From Acanthochlamys bracteata (Eukaryota > Streptophyta > Magnoliopsida > Pandanales > Velloziaceae), in NCBI GenBank assembly GCA_019914995.1, contig CM034134.1:4596463-4660462 (forward strand): DNA of 64,000 nucleotides, read 5' to 3'. Below, in pieces: positions 1 through 10,042 of this stretch. Each line of letters opens with the position of its first letter. The first letter of the stretch is position 1. The position numbers and the translations under genes are program-made. The notes below the pieces were generated by a model that was not told the origin of the DNA, did no database searches, and saw only the letters and a program-made list of their open reading frames with translations.

Positions 1-559
1 CAATTACAAGCAGGCTGCATCACATAGTAAGCAGCTTCGTTCATATTAAGAAATATACACTTTGAGAAGCAATGTTATAGTTGTAGCCTAGTATAATATA
101 TTCTTTTAAAAGAATTGCTCTTACTTGCACATTTCTTTTGCCTAAAAGTTTCTGATAGTTTGTACAGAAAAGGCAAATCACTACAACTGATATAAGAAAA
201 AAGAAAAGTCTGATCGTTCTTTATTGGTTGCCTTCAGTTCCAGCTTTTGAAAAGGGCTGCAGGTTGCAAAATAAAAAACACTTTATAATAGGACGAACAT
301 GGAATATGCATCAAGTAAATATACACAAAGAAAATTCAGCATAACTAGGTTAGCTTCTGCATACCAGCAGAGCCATTTGCATTAACATAGCAACCACATT
401 TTCATAATTCCTTAACTGCATACCAATTAGAACAATTCATAATATTACAACTGCACAACCAATTGAAACAATTCCAGCAACCAGAATATAATGTTAAATA
501 CATAAGTAATAGATTCATCAATATATACATCATAATCAGACTAATATTAACTACTTCAG
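1..559. other. AT-rich intergenic DNA, no gene seen
   Basis: No supported reading frame, RNA gene or element end is visible. The sequence is rich in short A and T runs and is probably the distal flank of the Harbinger remnant downstream. Confidence 0.5.
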
Positions 560-1250
560 TAGACTAACATCTTTGCAAGGATTGCTAAATCTGCAAAAAA
601 ACAAAATGCACATAGAGGGCTGCGCAGTATGCAAAAAACAAAAATATCCAGACTAATATTGGCTAACTAATCTACAAAGAAAAAAAAAGCATAGTAGAAA
701 GCATTAGGCATTAGGTACTACAAATCCAGAACAAAAAGCACTAGGCAAATAGAAATTATAACAAAAAAAACATAGAAAGATGTACAGAGAGCACACAACA
801 GAACAAAGTAGAGCAAAAAGCATTAGGCATTGAACATTATGCAGAGTAGAAAGAAGGACAAAAAATAGAAAGCATAGCGAAAAGCATTAGCATTAGCATT
901 AGCAGAACAATCCAGAACAAAAGATATTTGGCTTTAGACAAAACAGAAAGCATAAAGAGAAAGAAAAAAAAACAGAACGCATAATAGAGGGTATGAGGCA
1001 GAGCAGAACAAACCAAAACATAAAGCATTAGGAATTAGGCAGAATAGAAATCATAACAGAAAGAAGAAGAAAATAAAAAAAGCATAACAGAAAGCATTAG
1101 CATTCGGCAGAACAATCCAGAACAAAAAATATTAGACATTAGGTAGAACATAAAGAAAAAAAATCAGAGAAAGATAGGTATTACTACCAGTAGGCAAGCA
1201 AGTTCCAATCCAAGCGTAGCAAAAAGAAACAGGAAGAAGAAAATAAAGCA
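560..1250. repeat. Purine-biased degenerate minisatellite, core GCATTAG / AGCAGAAC
   Basis: The plus strand is dominated by A and G, and short words recur at irregular spacing: AGCATTAGGCATTAG-like strings, ACAGAACAAA, and three clean GCATTA hexamers in a row near 884-901. The spacing is too uneven for a simple microsatellite. It looks like an old tandem array that has decayed by substitution and slippage. Short frames here only reflect the composition and are not called as genes. It lies just past the 3' end of the Harbinger partner gene, so it could be part of that element's subterminal region. Confidence 0.55.
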
Positions 1251-1282
1251 ACATAATTTTAGAACAAGTGCATATGCATACA

Positions 1283-2353
1283 TTAAATAGTCCCTCTCAT
1301 CATCTTTATTAGAAGATTTTTGCGTGGTTTTTGTGGATATATAAGTAACATTTTTAACTTTTTAGAATTATCCTCAAGATAAATGGTTGCATCTTCATGA
1401 AGATCATTATCTAATCCAAGTTCATCTCAAAAGTTAATAATGTCACTGAATATCATCCTTACATGTTTTAGCTATTTCATATGCAGAATTTATCATAGCT
1501 GTAGAGATATTATCTATGACTTGTTTAAGAAGTTCAAGACCATCAACATCTTTCACCTTCCCTTTTGCTCTCTTAGAAGGACGCTCAGAGTTTTGCGATT
1601 GTCCATCAATAAGGAGACTTGGAGTTGCTGGACTTGGAGTTCAATAATAAAATTGATCAAATTAATCATCCAAATGAAAATCTTCCAGTCCAACATGATT
1701 TTCTAAGATCAACTCATCTAATTCTTCAATCGTGTTATCATTTGTATCCTTTTTTCAAGTCTTCATCATGTCAATTCCAATCCAAACTCCACCACTACTA
1801 GCTCTGTCACTTCCACAGAGTATATATAGCTTGTCGTAAGGAAGACAAATGCTTTATGCCTCCATTCACCAACTTTAAGATTTTGCTGAACTAACATAAC
1901 ACAAAATGAATATGGTTAAGTGCTATTGATGAGAAATCTTAATATCTAAGTAAAGCTTTAAAATTAAAAATAAGCAAAGAACATATATACCTGGATTAAT
2001 TGTTCCCACACTTCATCTTAGGCATCAAATTTGCATGTTTGACGATTTCAAGCAAAACCACTCAAGCCTCCCTTAAAAAAGTCCCAAGCAGGAGCAAACA
2101 TTTTCTTAATATATTTAGTACGGTTGATAACTCTAAGTTTGTCTAATGGTCTATTAGGAAATATTTCTTTCATCTCCTTGACTATATTCTCATAAGCATA
2201 TGTTGTGAATGTTCCATTGACTTGGTTTCCTAAATCGTGTTGATGTAATAACGCATCAATAACAGCATAATCCATAGCATAACTCCGTTGAAGGTGCTTA
2301 GCTTTTGTACTTGTACTTGTACTTGCATTGGATAACTTTCATTTAGGCGCCAT
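1283..2353 (-). pseudogene. PIF/Harbinger ORF1, Myb/SANT-like DNA-binding protein (broken)
   Basis: In PIF/Harbinger transposons this second protein carries a Myb/SANT-like domain and is needed with the transposase for binding the transposon ends and for nuclear import. Read on the minus strand, the best start is the ATG at 2353-2351 (MAPK, then an in-frame TGA, then KLSNASTST). The Myb-like core follows (MDYAVIDALLHQHDLGNQ, then EMKEIFPNRPLDKL), then KMFAPAWDFFKGGLSGFA with a TGA where Trp is expected. An AT-rich gap near 1840-1990 probably marks an intron. The acidic linker (NDNTIEELDE, VGLEDFHLDD), a basic RPSKRAKGK segment and the conserved tail (HEDATIYLED, YPQKPRKNLL) follow, ending at the TAA at 1285-1283. 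Several frame changes and stops make it non-functional. It lies downstream of the transposase in the same orientation, as in other plant Harbingers. Confidence 0.8.
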
Positions 2354-2549
2354 ATTGAAGTCTTGCAATTCAAAAATATATACATACATAGGCTAAGTAA
2401 AGTAACTAGGCAAATAAAGCAACTTGTTAAGTAAAACAAATTGTAATTAGAGAAAGTATGCATAGGCTAAATAAAGTAAATTATCAATTAGACCAATAAT
2501 AATTCAATTACATCAAATTGTTAATTTAAAAGAAACAACTAGTACAAGA

Positions 2550-3688
2550 TTATGCATTGTAATCCCTCCACATAGCTTGCACAATTGCAGCCCTAATTGA
2601 CTCTCTTCTTCGTGTATCCTCATTATAATCATCATCGTTATAGTCGTTATCTATTTTAATGGGTTGGTTTGCAAGTTCATCAATCGTTATAGTCGTTATT
2701 CTTGATCATTTCTTGGTGGATTTGACAAGTACTCTTTTAAATAGTAACGAGCCCTTGTATAAGGTGTTATTAGTCCACTCTTTGTCATAAAACCAGCATC
2801 CACAAGGTATAATTTCCCTAGCAAAAATATCGTATGTTATTATAAAGTTCATACTTAATTTAGATATTCATTATAGCTCATTATTACCTTGTGGTATTCT
2901 TAAAGGATGTCTCTTCTTAATGCATTCTTTATAATTCTAGAGTCTGACGCTGAATCTTCCTAACTAGCTAACACATAGGTAAACTTGAGATCAAAAGTAC
3001 AAGCAGCCAGTATATTTGTGTGGGATATTTTTTTCTACCACGATATCTAAAAGCAGTGGTAGGAAAAACTTTAAATCAAATATATGTTCCATCAATTGCT
3101 CGAAACTATCCTGACATTATAATTTGTTACTTAATAAGTTATGTAAAAACATCTACTATAATTAAAGTTTAGGAGATCTCTTTACTTTGGAAAAGGAATA
3201 ATATCTAGAGCTATTGAATATTTCTGTAGAAACTTGTGATCCATCTGGTTGTCGTAAGAATTTATCTGTTAATTCTATGACAGTTTGTAACACATTATGA
3301 AAATGACGACTGATAGTTTCTCCGGGTCGTTGGAAAATACCTTGTGCTAAACGATTCCTTAGCTTTTGTCCAATAATACACATAAATTAATTATTTGTTC
3401 TTCTACACTAGACCGTTGTGTAAGTTTGAGACCACCAAATGTTACTAACAACTCACACCATTTTGCAAATATCCCATCTGGTAAATACTAGGACATTTAG
3501 CCTCACTACCAATTGAACTCAGTACTCCACGTCGAATCTTTTCTCTTTTTTTTCATAATCTCAGGACCAATTGAAGTTACCTTTCTTTTACGTTGGTTTT
3601 GTAATGCAACATAATAAACAATAGCACAAACTGAAAATGTCATAGCCAAACAATATAAATGCAAATGCTTAATCAACTTATCATCCAT
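2550..3688 (-). pseudogene. PIF/Harbinger transposase, DDE superfamily (broken)
   Basis: This is a relic of the nuclease/transposase of PIF/Harbinger elements (HARBI1-like), which cuts and moves the element at TTA/TAA-type targets. The chosen start is the ATG at 3688 (MDDKLIKHL). The helix-turn-helix region reads IGQKLRNRLAQGIFQR then GETISRHFHNVLQTV at about 3380-3290. The DDE core survives across several frames: RAIDGTYI near 3100 (first Asp), a SASDSRI stretch near 2950 (second Asp), YLVDAG(F/Y)MTKSGLITPY near 2790, and YLKEYLSNPP near 2730, which should carry the catalytic Glu. The C-terminus is typical of the family (TRRRESIRAAI, then AMWRDYNA) and ends at the TAA at 2552-2550. There are multiple frameshifts and stops. 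The ~1.1-kb length fits the normal ~400-residue protein. Terminal inverted repeats were not found by eye. Confidence 0.85.
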
Positions 3689-3989
3689 ATTGGATATGAT
3701 GTAAAATCTGCACAAAAGAGAGAGAGAGAGAAAATTTATTTATAAATTTCATTGAATAAAGAATAAAAATAAAAATTTGAATAAAGAGAGAGAAAATGCA
3801 GTTATAATACAAGATACCAAAAGTCTAATTTCATTGAATAAAGAATAAAAATTTATTATAAAAGCATGCAATTCAAGTTTTGAGACCTAGGACTATCAAC
3901 AAAATAAATATAAATAAATACTAGTTGCAAAGATTCTATAAGCATAGAGATTGTACAGATATTTAAAGCATAGCAAAAATTTGAAAACC
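3689..3989. other. AT-rich spacer with GA microsatellite
   Basis: Holds an (AG)n run around 3716-3731 and repeats of a GAATAAAGAATAAAAAT-type string. No gene seen. It is probably the 5' side of the Harbinger element. Confidence 0.45.
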
Positions 3990-4555
3990 CTTTCTCTCTC
4001 TCTTTGCTTATCTGCTCTAGGTGCCCTTTCCTCCTTTCGGACAACCCGTAGAACATCTGAAGTCCGGCATCCATCTCATCGTACAACTGCCACTTTGCTA
4101 GTGTGCTGCGTGGCTTGCGAAAACGCTATAACTATCGACATTCCAATTGCAATTGGTCTCTGTAATAACGCCACGGTTCAATTTCGAGACAATGTATGGC
4201 ACAAATCTAGTGGGATTGGCACTGTAAAGGCGATTCTTCTCATTCGCCTGCTAGACACTGTTGGCCCATTTTATGAAGTTTAAGTCGGGGAGAAAGACGG
4301 TACCACCACACGAACATCTAGTTCAAGAAACCTTGGCCTCCGTGCTGTAGAAGATGAGATTGTCTCGTTTGCTCGTTGGAGTTTGGAAGGTGCAGTTGGA
4401 GGGTTTGATGACTATAACACCGGTCGAGCTTCTTGAGGACATGATGCTAGAACCGATGGAAATAGCCTTTACGAAGTCTGTGAGTTCCAATATCCGGAAC
4501 TTGCTGTAGTTGTACTCATAATAGGCGTCCTTCTTTACGTCCAGGTGTAATGCAC
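3990..4555 (-). pseudogene. Unrecognised coding remnant
   Basis: On the minus strand an 80-codon open stretch (about 4555-4323) has ordinary protein-like composition: DVKKDAYYEYNYSKF, ELTDFVKAISIGSS, STGVIVIKPSNCTF, TPTSKRDNLIFYSTEA. After a gap, further coding-like pieces follow (CHTLSRN near 4190; MDAGLQMFYGLSERRKG near 4075-4030). I do not recognise the family. The open stretch stops exactly where the Tekay-like LTR begins at about 4556, so the original gene or element was probably cut by that insertion. It could be a host gene fragment or part of an older transposon. Confidence 0.35.
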
Positions 4556-6110
4556 TGTCAGGTATTATGTGGGCCAAACCCAACTAAATACATATTAATC
4601 TTATATTCACTTCCCACTCTTAACTCTTGATTCATTTTTTTTTTTTTGCTTCCACCCCCCTTCTCGTCTCCTCCTGACAAAACCTCCTACTGCCCTCCTT
4701 GGTGTGCGATCAGCTCCCTCCGGCGACGAGCATCTCTTCACCTCCTTCAGGCCTTCATCTTACTCCTCGTCTGTCATTGCCATCACACCTCCATCATGCT
4801 TCATCGTGCGGGTTAGGAATTAGGGTTTTCGCCGGATCTCTTCGCTGACCATCCCTCCGCCGTAAGCAATCAAAATCTTTCTCCTTAGTTTGGTAAACCT
4901 TTTCTCTTTATCAATTTGATTAAATTTTGGCTTGGGAATAAAATTGCTTTGCCGGACGTAAAATTGATTTTTTTCATTTTTGGTCGCCAGCGTGCATTTA
5001 ACTCAACAATGTTTTTTCTTTGAGCTCAGTGTTGCTTTTCTTCTCGCATCGGTTTGATCTCAGACGGTTCATTTTCTGGCCAGCACTATTCATCGTCGGA
5101 ATCCGACGAGCTGACGGGCCCTATCTTGTGGGTAAGTTACAGTACGCGCTTTGTGTATTTAAAAGCGAATGTTGGATGAATTATTAATTGGTTTCGATAT
5201 AGGAAATAGTTGGATTCAAACTCGATTAGCCGTCGTCGATTCAAAGCCAACTTCGAGTCCGATCGCATCTTTCGAATTGGTAAGCTCTCCAATATTGCTA
5301 GTAATAGTAGTTAGTTGAGTATTGGATTGGAATTGAATTATTGGTTGAATGGATATGTCGTTATGTGTAATAGGATTTCACGAGGAATTTTGAGTTTTGC
5401 TTAGCGCGAATCAGTTGACTTGGGTGCTTGTTAGGACTCCAGGTGAGGGTTACCGTGCCACATTCTTTTTTAAAATTTTAGTTAGATATTTCGGCACAGG
5501 TAATACTTGTCTTGAAATCTCTGACATATCTTGCTAATATCTATACGTTATAATTAACTTCCTCGTGCCATGGGTTGTCTGTAGTATGCATGCTGTATGT
5601 GAGTTATGTTTAAGAACAAGTATAAGCATGCTAGGAATATGTAAGCTATCATATCATTTCAAATTCTACTGACGTATGATATTACATGCTAGTGTTCACG
5701 AAGCAGAGAGCATGGATTCTATGCATGATTTTAAAATGGTTCAATGGTTCATTGTATTACTATATTTTGGCCTAACCATGATATTTATATTTTTAAGAGT
5801 AATTTATAGTATTTGTAAAAAAAGGTCATTATGTTTTATGACTAATATACGTTGTGATAAATAATTTACGAGCTTTGTCAATTATCGAATATGTTTTCAT
5901 ATGTGGCCATAGACTTGTGAAGTAGATTGTTAGCCTCGCCGGGATGCATCTGTATTAGAGGCTCAGCCTCGCCGGGACCTGTCTAGGTTGGAGGCGGAGT
6001 AGATAGTTAGCCTTATCGAGATCCGTTTGTGTTGGAGGCTCAGCCTCGTCGGGATCCGTTTGGATTGATAGTTAGTTATCCAGTTGTTTGCATACCTGTT
6101 TTCTCGATCC
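4556..6110 (+). repeat. LTR of a Tekay/Del-like Ty3/gypsy family (plus copy, 3'-truncated)
   Basis: This stretch runs colinear with the reverse complement of the LTR at 54186-56925. Shared anchors in order are a GGGCC...AACCC start, a C/T-rich block, an AATCCG(A/G)C(G/A)AGC block before GTAAGTTACAG/GTAAGCG, an ACTCGATT...GAGTCC...GGTAAGCT block, a GTGAGGGTTACYGTGC block followed by GGTAATACTTGTCTT / GGTAACAACTTCTTA, and a minisatellite near the distal end. The C/T-rich part with TTAGGGTTTTCGCCGG at 4820-4840 resembles a plant 5' UTR but is part of the LTR. The 5' edge at 4556 (TGTCAGG) is approximate. The 3' edge breaks into Athila LTR sequence near 6100. No internal domain of this copy follows. 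Confidence 0.7.
5929..6069 (+). repeat. LTR minisatellite, four GCCTCGCCGGGA-type units
   Basis: Four units of about 30-42 bp each carry a GCCT(C/T)(G/A)(C/T)CG(G/A)GA core followed by YCTGTNTNGNTTGGAGGCT-like sequence. The minus-strand LTR at 54186-56925 has an analogous array at about 55236-55360, with core CCCAGTATGTCTTGGGATCC, at the matching position but with diverged sequence. It is CpG-rich compared with its surroundings. Confidence 0.75.
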
Positions 6111-6357
6111 GTGTGTTACATTTCGTTCTTAGCTCTCGTACACTTTTGATTAGCTTTCACAAACACAACTTTTGTTAGTTAAAAACTTGAATTAGAGTTA
6201 ACTACAATCTCTTTGGAACAAACTCGTTATCAGCTATATGGTAGACGACAATCGTGCACTTGTGGGATAGATTAGGATAGAATCACTGAGTTTTTCTTAG
6301 TTGGTTTGGTCTACATCAATTGTACTACTTGTGCGACTCGTACACTTGCGATAGCAA
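6111..6357 (+). repeat. 5' LTR end (R/U5) of Athila-like element 1
   Basis: The stretch ends with GCGACTCGTACACTTGCGATAGCA, nearly the same as the 3' end of the LTR at 11138-12447 (CAACTCGTACAATTGCAATAGCA) and of the minus LTR at 18649 (CGACTCGTACACTTGCGACAGCA). A primer-binding-site-like segment follows directly. A related stretch (GAGTTAACT...TAGACRACAA...GCACTTG...GGATAGAATC) occurs in reverse at about 21620-21725. The 5' part of this LTR is missing or replaced by the Tekay-like LTR. Confidence 0.6.
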
Positions 6358-6365
6358 TAAGATTT

Positions 6366-6384
6366 TAACCCCATTGCCGGGAAT
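6366..6384 (+). promoter_or_regulatory. Degenerate primer-binding site (tRNA-Asp type)
   Basis: TTAACCCCATTGCCGGGAA sits a few bases after the LTR end. Athila/Calypso elements normally carry TGGCGCCGTTGCCGGGGA here, complementary to the 3' end of tRNA-Asp. The TTGCCGGG core is retained and the GGCGCC part is mutated. Confidence 0.65.
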
Positions 6385-6479
6385 TGTTTTAATTTTTATT
6401 AATATCGATTCCGATTAATTCTAGTTTAATTTGGACTTGTAGTTCTTTTCTTTCCTTCAGGTTCATTGTTAATATATGA

Positions 6480-7210
6480 GATAGATGCCATCACCGCTTT
6501 TGACTCCACAACTAAGGACTGTCTACCATCATTTTGAATGCACAAATGGCGATTTTGTCTCAACAGTTAGGAAGTCTAGATTGTAATGCTATTCATACTC
6601 CAAAGCAGTGTGCGAATTCTATATGGGAAGTCATGCTAGTGTTGATTACCAAGTTGGAAATCCATGCAAGTGTGAATTCTCACCATTTCCAACCGAACAA
6701 GTGCAATGGGTGTCTAACGTTAACTGGCAACCGAACCATCCATTCTCCAATACATAAAATCCAAGTTGGCGGGATCATCCAAACTTTTCAAGGAGTAATC
6801 AGCAAAATACAACCATGAACCCCCTGGATTCCAGCAGCAGCGGTTTAGGAAAGCACCATTTGAAGATGCCCTTGCCCAATTCATGGCAAAAACAGAATCA
6901 ACTTTGCAAAGTCAAGCTGCCTCTATTTGAAAGCTTGAGTTACGAATGAGTCAAATTACAAGCTTATAATGTAAGATAGCAAAGTTCTTTGCCGAGCAGC
7001 ATTGGGGTAAATCCCACCGAACAAGTGCACGCAATTACGCTAGTTGAGGAGCAAGTGGAGACACCATATACGAGCAACAGAGATTCACTAGAACAAAATG
7101 ATTTCTCTTTACCAATGTTGGTTGCTGAAACTGAAGGGGACAGCATGGAGTTAAACCTGAACTTTCTACATCTAAATTCCCTACTAGAGCTGAGCAGACA
7201 GTAACGAATC
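6480..7210 (+). pseudogene. gag remnant of Athila-like Ty3/gypsy element 1
   Basis: Gag forms the retrotransposon particle. The readable pieces match the distal Athila/Calypso gag: NAQMAILSQQLGSLD (6534), WVSNVNWQPNHPFSNT then a stop where Tyr is expected, NPSWRDHPNFS (about 6710-6790), DALAQFMAKTES-type wording near 6860, and SLPSSIGVNPTEQVHAITL just before 7060. The reading frame changes at least three times and several stops occur. The N-terminal gag domain is missing, so translation from the first ATG would not give a useful protein. It follows the PBS by about 100 bases, as expected for an element that lost its early gag. Confidence 0.75.
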
Positions 7211-7319
7211 ACTAAAAAGCTCTACTAAATCAGGAAAGAGAGCAAGCTCGGAATATGCACAAAACCAAGCAGCAGCACCAACTAAGGATTAGATGCAACT
7301 GATTCATCTTAAGGAATGT

Positions 7320-7494
7320 CTTCCGAAGGATCATTTTTTATAAGCAATTTTCTGAAAATTTTGATGTGTTTAAAAAGTTGCATGTTAACTTATCTTTTGC
7401 AGATGAGCTGGAACAAATGCCGAGGCATGTGATACTCTTAAAGGAGATTTCATCCAAAACTAAAAATGAAGAGATTAACGAGTATGCACACTAC
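7320..7494 (+). pseudogene. gag-protease junction remnant of Athila-like element 1
   Basis: The plus strand reads KQFSENFDVFKKLHVNLSF-like wording, then ADELEQMPRHVILLKEI and a KTKNEEINEY tail. This is the conserved pre-protease block of Athila/Calypso polyproteins. It ends at about 7494, where the sequence jumps to the far 3' end of integrase, so protease, RT, RNase H and most of integrase are deleted. Confidence 0.7.
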
Positions 7495-7554
7495 TAGAAA
7501 GCTTCACCACCTTACGGATGGGGATGTTCTAGAAGAGCTTTCCGTAAGCTCCTT

Positions 7555-7619
7555 AAAATCCACCATCCTCCTTGAACCGGCATAGAGGGAAAGAAGTCAA
7601 GCTATAAAATAAAGCGCCT
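7555..7619 (+). pseudogene. Last codons of integrase of Athila-like element 1
   Basis: The bases CCATCCTCCTTGAACCGGCA and the following TAGAGGGAAAGAAGTCAAGC match, in the opposite orientation, the end of the integrase frame of the minus element near 21250-21200. This shows the two are the same family. It is cut at 7619 by the copia LTR insertion, and the interrupted sequence resumes at 10043 (AATGAGAGGTAACCC). Confidence 0.75.
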
Positions 7620-10042
7620 TGTTAGTTCTCCTGTAAGATTAACTCAAGAGGGGAGGGGTGAATTGAGTTAATAAATAAAAATTTTCGTGAAGTTTAGTTA
7701 TCTTACGGACAGCAGGCTTACAGCCGGCTGCGTCAATTCTGTAACCTGCAGACAGAGAGTGTTAGAATATTTACTGACTTAGGTAAAGAGGATAGAACTC
7801 AGAGTATTTAACGTGGTTGGGCAAAAACCCTTTTGCCTACATCCACGGACGCTCTATCACCAGAGCCAAAACTTCACTAAACCTTTAATAAACTACATAT
7901 ACACAAAGAGCAAAGTGTTTCACCAAGCACACTTACTCTTATCGGGTTTCTTCACCAAGACAATCCCTAACAGCTTACTGGACACACCCGTCCCTCTAGC
8001 TGATATGCTAGCTCTATTACAAGGTTTAAGAACTTTCACCAAGCTCCACCTGAGCTTTCTTACCCGGTGCCCGCAGCACCTCTGTCACAAGGTTTACAAA
8101 AAGGAAACTAAAAGATCAAGGTTAGGCACAGGATCAATCTCAAAGTAAATAAATGAACTTAAGATTTTCTGTTGAGATGATCAAACTTGCTGCTGCTGAA
8201 GATGATGCTCTGTAAGTGATTGGCAGCAAGAGGAGCTTCTTTACTTGAAAAATTGAGTCAATGTAGTGCAAGTTTGTTTTTGAATATTTTGCTCGTTATC
8301 CTCGTCTATCTTACTCTGTTCTTCATCTTCTTTTCTTATAGAATTTTCTATTCTTGAGTAGCATGCTTGTTTTTTACTGGCTTTTCTTAACTATTTGCTC
8401 GTGCATTGATAAATAACTTTTCTGCGCCCAAAGGATATATACTGTAGATCTTGCAATAAAATTCACTAATTCTAAAAGAATATATATCTTTTATAAAACA
8501 TGCTTTTCTTCTTTCAATTTGACTCGAAGGCTTTTCTCCTTGATGTGTTTTCTTTTCTTAGTGATTTACCATTTGATAGACAACATTCTCCTCATGAAAA
8601 ATCATTCATTTGCATAAGTATTTTTATCAAAATCAATTTTCAATATCATTTGCATAATCAGCAGAATTTCAGCATTGATTATTAATAAATAATTTTGATG
8701 AAATATGAATACTAAGTTAAAAGAAGCGAGTTACCCATACCTTTGGATAGCTTACAATGTATTGTCGTACTCGTTTCTTAACTTACTCATGCAATGTTTT
8801 GCTTGCCTTGTCTTTGAAAAACTTATTTCTTTCTTGTTCACATAGTGTTCTGAATAATTTTGACCGCATGGTGAATATCTCTCCTTTTGCTATATACTTT
8901 TTCTTCACTTTGCTGATTACATTTAACTTTATTCCCTTTAGCTTGTGAAAACATCCTGCAAAATAGTTTTAAAGATTTTTTCCTGCAGGGAGATGTTAGA
9001 GTTTCACAGAATCCACAAGATTTTAGCATTATCTTAGATGATATTGTAGGAATTCAATTAAAATATCGAATAACACATCCAAACTAGAGATGATATTATA
9101 ATATTTAGCTTCACATGTTTTGTTATATGGCAAATAATGCGTCAATGAATCAAAATCTCAACAAGAATTGTTAACAATTTTTATCATTATAGATCAACAG
9201 TTTTGTTCAACAATTGAAGGCTCCATTGAGGTGTATCATAAATCCACAAACCATTTAGACTCTTAGAAATACAAGCAAATATGTCTCAATATGATTAGTC
9301 ACTGAACTTTCAGTGGAGTAGAGTGGAATCCAAAGAGTTTGACTCAAAATAGTTTGGCTTAGATATTCACTGAGGGATTTAGATGAATCACTGTTAAGTC
9401 TCATCTCATTTGAAGAATTTTCTTTTAGTATGATAGTTCGGTTTGCATAAGCCAAAAAAAATATGGATCACCCAAGCAATTTCATCTCTAAAAATTCATT
9501 CAATTTCAACTTAACCAAGAAGAAGAGTTTGGCTTTAAATAAGTTTGTTTAAGAACGGTCAATGGTTTGATTATAAAGTGGCAATAGAGAATGGTTGGTA
9601 AATCTTATTGAGGCTCCATATGACCAATTACTTGAAAACATTTTGCAAAAACATGTTGCAACGTTTAATATTTATTTAAAAAAAATCATTCACTATTTAA
9701 GAGCAGTTATGCGTCAAGGATAAAGAGCCATGAGATCTTAACAAATATCAAAATTAATATAAAGAAGATATACTTACCTCTTGATTGAAATATGATTTTT
9801 ATCTCTTTATATGATTTACCTATGATGAAATTTTGGAGGCTGAGGGATTCTCTGTTCTGTATGGTATAAAAGAAATCTTATACAATCAGGAGCTAAGAAG
9901 CTGGCTTGTTGTCTGCTGAATGTGGGATAGACCTGTTTAATGAATTTCTGCAGAACTTGATTCCAATCATTAGTTCACCCTAATCCATAAACTATAATTC
10001 TTAATCATTGTTATCATCAAAATCAATCTTGGAGTTCCAACA
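7620..10042 (-). mobile_element. SIRE-like Ty1/copia solo LTR nested in Athila element 1
   Basis: Read on the minus strand it begins TGTTGGAACTCCAAGATTG with TTTTGATGATAACAATGA and ends with an AATTCACCCCTCCCCTCTTGA block followed by GAGAACTAACA. These are the usual start and end signatures of SIRE/Maximus-type copia LTRs. The flanks are CGCCT (7615-7619) and TGCCT (10043-10047), a 5-bp target duplication with one mismatch. Removing the insert restores the Athila sequence AAAGCGCCTAATGAGAGGTA, which aligns with the undisrupted homologue at 21180-21200. No internal coding region is present, so this is a solo LTR left by LTR-LTR recombination, or an LTR with minor internal debris. The 2.4-kb length is long but within the range of this lineage. 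A short frame at 7813-8148 has no coding support. Confidence 0.75.

Noticed and set aside
837..1028. 63-codon hydrophobic frame on the minus strand
   Set aside because: Lies in the purine-biased array; the Leu/Phe/Met-rich content follows from composition.
4640..4870. C/T-rich stretch with TTAGGGTTTTCGCC that looks like a plant gene 5' UTR with telo-box
   Set aside because: It is colinear with the LTR at 54186-56925 and is followed by LTR landmarks, not by an open reading frame.
7813..8148. 111-codon open frame
   Set aside because: Inside the copia solo LTR, antisense to it, without any domain.
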